DNA from: Oscillospiraceae bacterium
GTDB taxonomy: Bacteria; Bacillota; Clostridia; Oscillospirales; Ruminococcaceae
Direction: 5' to 3'
Length of the DNA stretch: 19,639 bases
NCBI GenBank assembly: GCA_003512525.1
Contig: DOQG01000031.1
Coordinates: forward strand, 45,025 to 64,663
Positions 1-7,107 of the stretch are shown in pieces. Made by a program: the position numbers and the translations under genes. The notes under the pieces are model-generated. The model had not been told where the DNA came from. It made no database searches and saw only the letters and a list, made by a program, of their open reading frames with translations. Position 1 is the stretch's first letter. Every line of letters starts with the position of its first letter.

Positions 1-71
1 GGGAGAAAACCTAAGGGGAGAGGGGAAAGCGCCTTTGGAGCGCCTTCCTCTCTCCCCTTGGGTTGTCTCCC
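1..71. repeat. Long imperfect inverted repeat (hairpin)
   Basis: Bases 1-32 and 40-71 are inverted copies around a 7-nt loop. By direct comparison 28 of 32 positions are Watson-Crick pairs, two more are G-U, and two are mismatches. There is no T-run after the right arm, so it is not a typical terminator. The element may continue left of the window. It could be a small palindromic mobile repeat or a processed structured RNA; the sequence does not decide. Confidence 0.75.
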
Positions 72-77
72 TCACAC

Positions 78-180
78 ATAGCAGCAACATTATCAAATAG
101 AATAGCGAACCCGAGAAGTACTATCCCGCAAAAGGCAGTATCGGTAGCTATCTATCAATGTTAATTACTAAAGCATTATA
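78..180. repeat. Dispersed intergenic repeat, copy A
   Basis: This stretch matches 8375-8473 in the same orientation. Shared exact blocks occur in the same order: AACCCGAGAAG (108-118), TATCGGTAGC (139-148) and TCAATGTT (155-162), with diverged sequence between. The AGC...CCGA and TCGG..AGCT parts can pair into a hairpin. It contains no open reading frame. The two copies lie about 8.3 kb apart in unrelated gene contexts, so this is a repeated element, not a duplicated gene region. Confidence 0.65.
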
Positions 181-245
181 ATTTTAATGTAGTTTGATAA
201 GCTGAAGGGTTGTGTCACAGCTCCTTTTTATATTGTATATTTCAA

Positions 246-307
246 GTAAACGTTTACCGTACTCGTTTTTATTTACAGTAAAATTATTGCAGTAAAATGT
301 CAGTAAA
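246..307. promoter_or_regulatory. Palindrome and iterated AGTAAA sites upstream of a strong promoter
   Basis: GTAAACGTTTAC at 246-257 is a perfect 12-bp palindrome. CAGTAAA(A) recurs at 276-283, 290-297 and 301-307 in the same direction, and AAGTAAA also leads into the palindrome. The cluster ends about 110 bp before the consensus promoter at 415-443. Iterated short sites beside a palindrome are typical of an operator region, but no regulator is identified. I see no gene in 181-414 on either strand. Confidence 0.35.
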
Positions 308-414
308 CCGTGAAATTTCAAATGTATGTTGTGCAATATAGACAAAATTAAGCCGATATCTTATAAATTTTTCACAATTTTTGCGTTTCTACACAAAAAT
401 CAGCTAGCAAGCGA

Positions 415-443
415 TTGACAAATTGGTAAAATTGCGATATAAT
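415..443 (+). promoter_or_regulatory. Consensus sigma-A promoter for candidate small RNA
   Basis: TTGACA at 415-420 and TATAAT at 438-443 are separated by exactly 17 bp, a full match to the housekeeping consensus. Transcription should start near 450, immediately before a stem-loop. No coding region follows before the terminator at 542-571. Confidence 0.85.
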
Positions 444-449
444 AAAGCC

Positions 450-571
450 ATCGTAAGACACATAAATCGGTGCTTACGAGGTTTTAGTTTTTTAGTTGTC
501 TCCTTTCTTTTGTTCTACACATTATACATTATTTGATTTGAGAGCGTGAGTTTGTCACGCTCAATTTTTTT
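450..571 (+). ncRNA. Candidate small non-coding RNA (about 120 nt)
   Basis: A perfect promoter and a strong terminator bracket about 120 nt with no ATG-initiated reading frame. The RNA would begin with a hairpin in which TCGTAAG (451-457) plus CAC pairs with GTG plus CTTACGA (473-479), leaving one bulged A. A pyrimidine-rich, apparently unpaired linker follows and contains CTCCTTTC at 500-507, the exact complement of the ribosome-binding sequence GAAAGGAG. The RNA ends in the terminator hairpin. Layout and anti-Shine-Dalgarno stretch resemble Gram-positive trans-acting regulatory RNAs that block translation, such as the streptococcal csRNAs. Function is inferred. I recognise no match to 6S, SRP, RNase P, tmRNA or a riboswitch. 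Confidence 0.6.
542..571 (+). terminator. Rho-independent terminator of the candidate small RNA
   Basis: GAGCGTGA (542-549) pairs perfectly with TCACGCTC (555-562) across a 5-nt loop, followed by AA and seven T residues. Confidence 0.85.
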
Positions 572-725
572 GCCTTTTTATTTATATTGCGGATATATTT
601 CCGTGGTATTCTGAAGAAGAGCAAAGTATTGTATGTTCGATAAGAGATTAAACTGTAATTAACGCTTATTTGCTCTGCTTTACCAAAAGAAACAGATTTT
701 CATTATGAAATACAGTGAATCTTGT

Positions 726-1034
726 CTGACGTTCAATCCCGCCGTTTTGCTGTCCTGAGTATAGCGGTATCGTTATTGCGGGCGGAATTTGGAGAGCCGC
801 ATCGGCTTGATAAAAAATGATGTGAATATCGACTGACGTTCAATCCCGCCGTTTTGCTATCCTGAGTATAGCGGTATCGTTATTGTAGGCGGAATTTGGA
901 GCGCCGCATCGGCTTGATAAAAAATGCTGTGAATATCGACTGACGTTCAATCCCGCCGTTTCGCTATCCTGAGTATAGCAGTATCGTTATTGTAGGCGGA
1001 ATTTGGAGCGCCGCATCGGCGCCGCGTGAATATT
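726..1034. repeat. Tandem repeat, 107-bp unit, two full copies and one partial
   Basis: Units begin with CTGACGTTCAATCCCGCC at 726, 833 and 940, an exact 107-bp period. Units 1 and 2 differ at only five positions by my count. Unit 3 matches to about 1020 and then loses part of the end before GTGAATAT. Each unit can fold: AATCCCGCC pairs with GGCGGAATT apart from one C-A, and an inner GCTAT pairs with ATAGC. In unit 1 the inner arm is GCTGT, which keeps pairing through a G-U. No reading frame crosses the array. It lies directly upstream of the yfmF promoter. Bases 572-725 hold only a weak AGAGCAAA/TTTGCTCT inverted repeat (618-676). Confidence 0.9.
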
Positions 1035-1066
1035 TTGTGAAAAGTGTGGAATTTGTGCTCAGAATA

Positions 1067-1075
1067 TGGTATACT
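1067..1075 (+). promoter_or_regulatory. Extended -10 promoter for the yfmF-yfmH-lgt-folD operon
   Basis: TGG followed by TATACT forms an extended -10 element 38 bp before the yfmF start. No good -35 is visible at the usual distance, as is common for extended -10 promoters. Confidence 0.5.
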
Positions 1076-1112
1076 ATAAAACAGTGTTTAAAACCGAGAA
1101 AGGAATGAACAG

Positions 1113-2378
1113 ATGAGTAATATAATCAATCGCAGAAAAATAGCCGATGGCGTGTACTTTAGCAGTATCACCGATAAACGGTATAAAAAAAATCTTATAT
1201 CGGTGGCTTTCTCAACTCAGCTAAACGAGGATACCGCAACCGAAAATGTGATAGTTCCGGCTTTGCTGACAAAAAGCAATTCAAAGCTCCCTTCATATAA
1301 GGCTTTCAATAACAAGATGTCAAGGCTGTATGCGTCAAGCATAGGCGGTACGGCGGGCAGACAATATGATTTGCAGACCATTTCGTTCGGAGCATATTAT
1401 CTTGATGATATTTACGCTCTTTCAGGCGAAAAAATGACCGGGATAATGACGGATATTCTTATAGACTGCCTTACATCACCGGTAAAGGAAAACGGCGTGT
1501 TCTCAGAAAAATTCACCGAGTTTGAAAAGAAAACAGTCATAGATAATATTGAAACCGCTATAAACGATAAACGTTCTTACGCAATAGAACGTGCGATGAA
1601 AACTATCTGTAAGGGTGAGCCTGCGAGCGTATGCTCATACGGAACAATAGAAAAAGCACAGCAGATAACACCGGAGAGCGCATATAAGGCATATCGCCGT
1701 ATGCTTGAAACAATGCCCTGTGAGATAATTTGTACAGGATGCAGTGATTTTGACGGTGTTGCGGAGAAATTCGCCGCCGCATTTGAAAAGGCAGGCAGAC
1801 ACGATATTGAGAATACAACGATAGCTTTAAGCCCGGTAAAAACTCAGACGGAGGAGGTTACCGAAAGGCTGACTGTAAACCAGAGCAAGCTCGTTCTCGG
1901 CTTCAAGTCACATTCCGATGACGATGCCGCACTTGTGCTTTTACAGAAAATCTTCGGTGGCACAACATCATCAAAGCTGTTCCGCAATGTCAGAGAAAAA
2001 ATGTCGCTGTGCTACTATTGCTCGGCTGCAAGAAACGATCTCAAGGGCATTATGCTTGTAAACAGCGGTGTTGAAAACGAAAATATCGAAAAGACAAAGA
2101 ACGCCGTAGTAGAGCAGCTTGAAGAAATAAAAAACGGCAATTTCACAGACGATGATATCAATTTTGCCGAAATGGCTATCAAAAATGATTTCAAGAGCGT
2201 TGCCGACAGCGCGGGCAACGTCAGCAGCTGGTACTTTGACTGTATCAGAAAAAACGATATCGTTACTCCCGAAGAGAAGCTCGAACGTTATATCGGTGTT
2301 TCAAAGGAACGTATAATCGCCGCCGCAAAATCTATGATGCTTGACAGCGTATATGTGCTCACAGGAAACGAAGAATAA
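1113..2378 (+). CDS. yfmF: M16-family peptidase-like protein, YfmF type (inactive partner)
   Basis: A 421-residue protein of the pitrilysin/M16 fold. It lacks the inverted zinc motif HxxEH in its N-terminal half, where the active family carries it, so it should not be a catalytic zinc protease. The C-terminal half holds the well-conserved stretch GGTTSSKLFRNVREKMSLCY (about residues 280-300), whose Arg and Tyr match the substrate-binding pair of M16 enzymes. The next gene encodes the intact HxxEH partner, so the two probably form a heterodimer with one active site. In Bacillus the homologous pair is associated with the EF-P 5-aminopentanol modification pathway; the role here is inferred from that. 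The start is ATG with GAAAGGA about 8 nt upstream. It is the first gene of a five-gene operon. Confidence 0.85.
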   Translation: MSNIINRRKIADGVYFSSITDKRYKKNLISVAFSTQLNEDTATENVIVPALLTKSNSKLPSYKAFNNKMSRLYASSIGGTAGRQYDLQTISFGAYYLDDIYALSGEKMTGIMTDILIDCLTSPVKENGVFSEKFTEFEKKTVIDNIETAINDKRSYAIERAMKTICKGEPASVCSYGTIEKAQQITPESAYKAYRRMLETMPCEIICTGCSDFDGVAEKFAAAFEKAGRHDIENTTIALSPVKTQTEEVTERLTVNQSKLVLGFKSHSDDDAALVLLQKIFGGTTSSKLFRNVREKMSLCYYCSAARNDLKGIMLVNSGVENENIEKTKNAVVEQLEEIKNGNFTDDDINFAEMAIKNDFKSVADSAGNVSSWYFDCIRKNDIVTPEEKLERYIGVSKERIIAAAKSMMLDSVYVLTGNEE

Positions 2379-2395
2379 CGAAAGGAGTCGCTATA

Positions 2396-3670
2396 ATGGA
2401 AAAGATAACAAACTCACGAATACATGAAGAATATCTCAGAATAAAGCATAAGAGCGGTGCTACGATACTTTTATATCCTATGAAAGGCTATTCTACCGCT
2501 TATGCACTGTTTGCTACTAAGTACGGTTCGGTAGATACAACATTCAAGACTGATGAAGATCCGGATTTTGTAACAGTTCCCGAGGGTATAGCGCACTATC
2601 TTGAACACAAGCTGTTTGAGAATGACGAGTGCGACGCATTTGATCTGTATGCAAAGACCGGCGCAAACGCTAACGCATATACCAGCTTTGACAAGACGGC
2701 ATACCTTTTCAGCTGTTCGCAGAAATTTGAGGAAAACCTGCGTATACTGCTCGGCTTTGTTCAAGAACCCTATTTCACCGATGCTACCGTTGCAAAGGAG
2801 CAGGGAATTATCGGACAGGAAATCAGAATGTACGAGGACGATACCGGCTGGAGAGTATTTTTCAACTGCTTGCAGGCAATGTACGAAAAGAACCCCGTAA
2901 GAATTGATATTGCCGGCACTATCGAAAGTATTGCAAAGATAGATAAGGATCTGCTTTACCGTTGCTACAACACATTCTATAACCTTAATAATATGGTAAT
3001 TGCCGTTGCAGGTAATTTCGATGTTGACAAAACGCTTGAGATATGCGATGAGCTGCTGAAGCCGTCAAAGGATCACGGACTTCAGGTTATCGTTCCCGAT
3101 GAACCGCTTACGGTTCACGAAAAGAGAAACGTGCAGAAGCTGTCCTGCGCTATCCCGCTGTTCAATATCGGCTGGAAATTCCCCGCATATTCGGGAAAGA
3201 AACAGCTTGAAAAATATATCGTCTATAATATCCTTATGGAGCTTTGCCTCGGCAAGACCTCAGACTTCTATAACAGAATGTACGAAGACGGATTGCTAAA
3301 CGATGCGTTCAATGTCGGCGTATTCTGCGGCAGAGGATTTTTCAGCGTAATCGCTGACGGTGAATCTACAGATCCCGACAGGGTGCTTTCCGAGATCGAA
3401 AAAGAGCTTCATCGCCTGAAAAATGAAGGACTCGATGAGGATGAGTTCATTACTATCCGCAACAAGACTTACGGTGAGCTTGTGGCAGGCTTCAACAATG
3501 TTGAATCCGTTGCTAATGCAATGATAGCACAGGAAATAAATGACGTGGGAATTTATGACGGTATAGAAATTACGGCAAATACCACATTTGCCGATATAAA
3601 ATCGGCTCTTGACTATTTTGACATTGAGAATAATTCTATTTCGATAATCGAGCCTGCCGATGAGAATTAA
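2396..3670 (+). CDS. yfmH: M16-family zinc peptidase, YfmH type (active partner)
   Basis: A 424-residue M16 peptidase. The inverted zinc motif HYLEH is at residues 67-71 (His67 and His71 as ligands, Glu70 as catalytic base), and the third ligand is probably Glu142 in GQEIRMYED, the spacing expected for the family. The start has GAAAGGAG 7 nt upstream, 17 nt after the stop of the catalytically silent paralogue, which implies co-translation and assembly as a heterodimer. In Bacillus this pair is linked to EF-P 5-aminopentanol modification, though its exact substrate is not shown by the sequence. No signal peptide is seen, so a cytoplasmic location is likely. Confidence 0.87.
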   Translation: MEKITNSRIHEEYLRIKHKSGATILLYPMKGYSTAYALFATKYGSVDTTFKTDEDPDFVTVPEGIAHYLEHKLFENDECDAFDLYAKTGANANAYTSFDKTAYLFSCSQKFEENLRILLGFVQEPYFTDATVAKEQGIIGQEIRMYEDDTGWRVFFNCLQAMYEKNPVRIDIAGTIESIAKIDKDLLYRCYNTFYNLNNMVIAVAGNFDVDKTLEICDELLKPSKDHGLQVIVPDEPLTVHEKRNVQKLSCAIPLFNIGWKFPAYSGKKQLEKYIVYNILMELCLGKTSDFYNRMYEDGLLNDAFNVGVFCGRGFFSVIADGESTDPDRVLSEIEKELHRLKNEGLDEDEFITIRNKTYGELVAGFNNVESVANAMIAQEINDVGIYDGIEITANTTFADIKSALDYFDIENNSISIIEPADEN

Positions 3671-3685
3671 GTGAGGATTTTTAAC

Positions 3686-4825
3686 ATGAGCGGATTATTA
3701 AACATTCTGACCGAAACGGTGAATGAAGTGCCGAGAATTGAATTTCCAAATTTGTTCGATAAGTCTATTATCGTAAACAGAGTAGCATTCAATCTTTTCG
3801 GCGTTGATATCTACTGGTACGGAGTTATTATTGCGGTAGGCGTGATTCTTGCGTTTATTTACGCTATGCACAAGTGCAAGCAGTTCGGGCTTATCCCCGA
3901 CCACGTTTTTGACGTAGCCTTTGTAGCCATAATTTTCGGCTTTATCGGCGCAAGAGCCTACTACTGTATTTTCATTGATACCGATATAAATTTCTTTGAT
4001 CTGCGTCACGGAGGGCTTGCGATATACGGCGGTATTATTGCGGCGGCGATTGCGGCGGCGATTACCTGCGTTATCCATAAGGTAAACCTTCCCGCAATGT
4101 TCGATGTGGGCGGTCTGGGACTACTCATCGGTCAGTGTATAGGCAGATGGGGCAACTTTGTAAACCAGGAGGCTTACGGTGCTCCTACAGCGGGCTCACT
4201 GCCGTGGGGCATGACAGGCACAACTATTATAAACGATCCCGTGGTTATTGCAAAACAGGCAGAGCTTGATGCGGCGGGAAACGGGCTGTTCGCGCTTGTT
4301 CACCCGTGTTTCCTTTACGAGAGCCTGTGGTGCCTTATAGGCTTTGTTGCACTTCATTTCTACTCAAAGAAGCTGAAAACCTTTGACGGTGAGATTTTCC
4401 TGCTGTATATCACTTGGTACGGCTTAGGACGCTTCTGGATTGAGGCACTGCGTACAGACAGTCTGTTCATCGGACCTTTCAAGGTATCCCAGATAGTAGC
4501 CGGCGGTTGTGTTATAGTCGGACTTGCGTTGTTCATACTCGGCAAGATTTTCAAGACGAAGAAACGCGGCTATGTAATGTATAAGGACAGCGAAGCGTGC
4601 AAGGAAAAGAATGAGGCATATTATGCCCGTCAGAAGATGCTTGAAGAAAAGGCTAAGGCTAAGAAGGCTATGAAGCAGGCAGGTGAAGCCGCTCCGAGTA
4701 TAATAGTCGATGACGATGCTCCCGATAATGAGGAAACAACGGCTGATACCGAAAAGAAAGAAGAAAAGACGGAGAAATCCGAAAGCAACGAAGAAAATGC
4801 CCCTGATAAAACGGAGGAAGAATAA
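3686..4825 (+). CDS. lgt: Prolipoprotein diacylglyceryl transferase (Lgt)
   Basis: Lgt moves a diacylglyceryl group from phosphatidylglycerol to the lipobox cysteine of prolipoproteins in the membrane, the first step of lipoprotein maturation. From the chosen ATG (379 residues) the protein shows several hydrophobic segments, the HGGLAIYGG stretch (108-116), the Lgt signature GRWGNFVNQEAYG (153-165) and HPCFLYESL (206-214). I prefer ATG at 3686 over the in-frame GTG at 3671 because GTGAGG lies just upstream of the ATG while the GTG has no ribosome site. Usual family length is about 260-300. The extra residues, about 290-379, form a charged Lys/Glu/Asp-rich tail that should be cytoplasmic and disordered. 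Its stop overlaps the folD start by one base. Confidence 0.93.
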   Translation: MSGLLNILTETVNEVPRIEFPNLFDKSIIVNRVAFNLFGVDIYWYGVIIAVGVILAFIYAMHKCKQFGLIPDHVFDVAFVAIIFGFIGARAYYCIFIDTDINFFDLRHGGLAIYGGIIAAAIAAAITCVIHKVNLPAMFDVGGLGLLIGQCIGRWGNFVNQEAYGAPTAGSLPWGMTGTTIINDPVVIAKQAELDAAGNGLFALVHPCFLYESLWCLIGFVALHFYSKKLKTFDGEIFLLYITWYGLGRFWIEALRTDSLFIGPFKVSQIVAGGCVIVGLALFILGKIFKTKKRGYVMYKDSEACKEKNEAYYARQKMLEEKAKAKKAMKQAGEAAPSIIVDDDAPDNEETTADTEKKEEKTEKSESNEENAPDKTEEE

Positions 4826-5664
4826 TGAACCTTATAGACGGAAAAGCAGTATCGGCAAGCGTTAAAGAACAGATCCGTGCCGAGATAGAGCGTGACAAGC
4901 TCGATATAGGTCTTGCCGTAATAATAGTAGGAAACAATCAGGCAAGCCGTGTTTATGTAAACAACAAGAAAAAGGCTTGCGAGGTGTGCGGAATAAAGTC
5001 ATACGAGTACGCGCTGCCAGAAGATACAACGCAGGACGAGCTTATGGAGCTTATCGACACGCTGAACAAGGACGATAAGGTAAACGGCATACTATGTCAG
5101 TTACCGCTCCCAAAGCATCTTGACGAAGAGAAGGTCATCGAGGCTATTTCACCGCTCAAGGACGTTGATGCATTCAACGCCGTTAATGTCGGAAAGATAA
5201 TGATAGGAAATTACTCGTTCTTACCCTGTACCCCCGCAGGCGTTATGGAGCTTATTCACAGCACGGGCGTATCGGTCGAGGGCAAGGAGTGCGTTGTTAT
5301 CGGCAGATCGAATATAGTAGGTAAGCCTATGGCTATGCTTTTACTCCACGAGAATGCAACCGTAACCGTCTGCCATTCAAGAACAAAGGATCTTGCGGAG
5401 GTTTGCCGCAGAGCAGATATATTAGTCAGCGCAGTAGGCAGAGCGGACTTTGTTACAGCTGATATGGTAAAGGACGGAGCAGTGGTTATTGATGTCGGCA
5501 TGAACAGAAATGCAGACAACAAGCTCTGCGGCGATGTCAAGTTCGATGAAGTCGCTCCGAAATGCTCATACATAACACCTGTTCCCGGCGGTGTAGGACC
5601 TATGACGATAGCAATGCTGATGAAGAATACGCTTATGGCTAAGCGCATACAGTCAAAAGTATGA
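4825..5664 (+). CDS. folD: Bifunctional methylenetetrahydrofolate dehydrogenase / cyclohydrolase FolD
   Basis: FolD interconverts 5,10-methylene-THF and 10-formyl-THF in the cytoplasm, feeding purine and formyl-methionine synthesis. The 279 residues are normal length. Visible motifs are Y44..K48 in YVNNKKKAC (catalytic tyrosine and lysine), KDVDAFNAVNVGK, PCTPAGVMEL, the nucleotide-binding VVIGRSNIVGKPMAML and the closing TPVPGGVGPMTIAML. The ATG overlaps the lgt stop (TAATG), with GGAGGAAG inside the end of lgt as ribosome site, so translation is coupled. Confidence 0.96.
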   Translation: MNLIDGKAVSASVKEQIRAEIERDKLDIGLAVIIVGNNQASRVYVNNKKKACEVCGIKSYEYALPEDTTQDELMELIDTLNKDDKVNGILCQLPLPKHLDEEKVIEAISPLKDVDAFNAVNVGKIMIGNYSFLPCTPAGVMELIHSTGVSVEGKECVVIGRSNIVGKPMAMLLLHENATVTVCHSRTKDLAEVCRRADILVSAVGRADFVTADMVKDGAVVIDVGMNRNADNKLCGDVKFDEVAPKCSYITPVPGGVGPMTIAMLMKNTLMAKRIQSKV

Positions 5665-5864
5665 ATAAGCAGGTAAAAAATCCGTTTCAAAAAGCAGGGC
5701 AGGGCGGAAACAAGCGTTTTCTTATAAATGCTGCAATTCTTGCCGCAGGCTGTCTGCTTGTTATATTCAGAATGCCGACGTGGGGTGTTGCACAGGTAGT
5801 TGTGCTTGTTATGTTTGCCGCACTCGCCGCATTCCAGGTAGTGCTTTATTTCAAATTGAAGTGA
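5661..5864 (+). CDS. Small two-helix membrane protein, unknown function
   Basis: A 67-residue protein that starts inside the folD stop codon (ATGA overlap), which strongly suggests coupled translation. The first 18 residues are polar and basic. Hydrophobic segments at about 19-38 and 42-64 predict two membrane helices, with a short basic C-terminus (YFKLK). I do not recognise a family. It is the last gene of the operon; no obvious terminator separates it from the next promoter. Confidence 0.7.
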   Translation: MNKQVKNPFQKAGQGGNKRFLINAAILAAGCLLVIFRMPTWGVAQVVVLVMFAALAAFQVVLYFKLK

Positions 5865-5913
5865 AATTGCGCTGTCAGCCCCGCAAAAAACATAAAAATT
5901 TAATAAACTCCTA

Positions 5914-5942
5914 TTGACAAACCTATCATAATGTGTTATGAT
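5914..5942 (+). promoter_or_regulatory. Promoter and leader of the rpmG-secE-nusG-rplKA operon
   Basis: TTGACA (5914-5919) and TATGAT (5937-5942) are 17 bp apart. About 125 nt of untranslated leader follows. It includes CCTTTTTTCAAAAAGG (a self-complementary hairpin inside a GGGGT/ACCCC pair), a second TATAAT at 5992 and GCCCCAAAGGGC. I cannot assign the leader to a known ribosomal-protein leader class. Confidence 0.75.
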
Positions 5943-6075
5943 AATAGTACCTCATTAGGGGTTTATTTTTTTGTGCCTTTTTTCAAAAAGGTATAATGAC
6001 CCCAGCCAAGGAAAAAGTCCGAGGCAACGAGGGAGGCTAAAGCCCCAAAGGGCAAAAAAATAGGAGGTGCCGAAA

Positions 6076-6225
6076 GTGAGAGTTAAAATTACCCTTGCGT
6101 GTACTGAGTGCAAACAGCGCAACTACAACACCAAGAAGAACAAGAAGAACGATCCTGACAGAATTGAAATGAACAAGTACTGCAGGTTCTGCAAGAAGCA
6201 TACTCCACACAAGGAAACTAAGTAA
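6076..6225 (+). CDS. rpmG: 50S ribosomal protein L33, zinc-binding type
   Basis: A 49-residue protein, full length for L33. Cysteine pairs C9-x-x-C12 and C36-x-x-C39 form the zinc ribbon of the C+ type. The sequence opens RVKITLACTECKQRNY and ends in a basic tail, as expected. It starts with GTG, with GGAGG 8 nt upstream (6063-6067). An in-frame GTG at 6067 overlaps that ribosome site and is rejected. It is the first gene of the classic rpmG-secE-nusG-rplK-rplA order, with secE starting 11 nt after the stop. Confidence 0.95.
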   Translation: MRVKITLACTECKQRNYNTKKNKKNDPDRIEMNKYCRFCKKHTPHKETK

Positions 6226-6236
6226 GGAGGTTTATG

Positions 6237-6527
6237 ATGGCTAAAGAAGCAAGCTTGACTAAAGAAGCAGCGAAAGCGAAAAAGGCTAACGAAAAGAACA
6301 GCAAAAAAGCTGCTCTTGCAAAGAAGCCTAAGAAATCCATCGTAAAGTACTTCAAGGATTTAAAATCCGAGTTCAAAAAGGTTGTGTGGCCAAGCAAGAA
6401 GACAGTATTCAACAACACGGTTGTTGTACTTGTCACTCTGATAGTATCAGGTATCTGTGTTTGGGGTCTTGACACTCTGTTCGCTACTCTGTTAAGATTA
6501 GCGCTCAATATGAGTGCCGCAGGCTAA
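6237..6527 (+). CDS. secE: Preprotein translocase subunit SecE
   Basis: SecE is the essential small clamp subunit of the SecYEG protein-export channel in the cytoplasmic membrane. The roughly 96-residue protein has a long Lys/Ala-rich cytoplasmic N-terminus, the conserved amphipathic stretch FKDLKSEFKKVVWPSKK, and one C-terminal membrane helix (about residues 63-90). Two adjacent ATG codons exist at 6234 and 6237. AGGAGG (6225-6230) is 3 nt from the first and 6 nt from the second, so 6237 is preferred. Confidence 0.93.
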   Translation: MAKEASLTKEAAKAKKANEKNSKKAALAKKPKKSIVKYFKDLKSEFKKVVWPSKKTVFNNTVVVLVTLIVSGICVWGLDTLFATLLRLALNMSAAG

Positions 6528-6554
6528 GTATTTTCAAGTAGGAGGGACTAAAGA

Positions 6555-7076
6555 ATGTCTGAGGCAAAATGGTATATTCTCCATACCTATTCCGGTTACG
6601 AAAATAAGGTTGCCGGCAACATTATGAAGGTAGTTGAAAACAATAACCTGCACCATTTAATCGAAGAAGTTATGGTTCCTACCGAAACAGTGGTTGAGGA
6701 ACACGACGGAAAGACGAAAACTTATGAGAACAAGCTGTTCCCGAGTTATGTTTATGTTAAGATGGTACTGACTGATGAGTCGTGGTACATCTGCCGTAAC
6801 ACGAGAGGCTGCACAGGTTTCGTAGGTCCGGGATCAAAACCCATACCGCTGACAGACGAAGAGGTAAAGAACCTCGGTGTTACGACAAAGGTCGCAGAGA
6901 TTTCATTTGCAGTAGGCGATACGATAAAGATCATATCGGGTTCTCTTGAAGGTTTTGAAGGAACAGTCGATTCTATCGATGAAGAGAACGGTACTGCTCA
7001 GGTTACGGTTTCCATGTTCGGAAGACCCACACCCGCAACGGTTGAAATATCCGCTGTGCAGAAAGTTGAAATTTAA
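6555..7076 (+). CDS. nusG: Transcription termination/antitermination factor NusG
   Basis: NusG binds the RNA polymerase clamp and controls pausing, termination and coupling with translation. The 173 residues match the family. The NGN domain opens with WYILHTYSGYENKV (6-19) and includes PSYVYVKM (63-70) and VGPGSKPIPL (90-99). The KOW domain spans about 118-150 (VGDTIKIISGSLEGFEGTV). GGAGGG lies upstream of the ATG. It sits between secE and rplK as in most bacteria. Confidence 0.97.
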   Translation: MSEAKWYILHTYSGYENKVAGNIMKVVENNNLHHLIEEVMVPTETVVEEHDGKTKTYENKLFPSYVYVKMVLTDESWYICRNTRGCTGFVGPGSKPIPLTDEEVKNLGVTTKVAEISFAVGDTIKIISGSLEGFEGTVDSIDEENGTAQVTVSMFGRPTPATVEISAVQKVEI

Positions 7077-7107
7077 GTTCTAATTGTTATTTTGGAGGTT
7101 GAGTAAA

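Noticed and set aside
726..1034. CRISPR array.
   Set aside because: The period is 107 bp with near-identity over the whole unit; there are no short repeats separated by unique spacers and no cas genes.
78..1034. Common origin of the 107-bp tandem unit and the dispersed element at 78 and 8375.
   Set aside because: Both contain CTATCC and TATCGG/GGTATCG-like pieces, but the order and the rest of the sequence do not align convincingly by eye.
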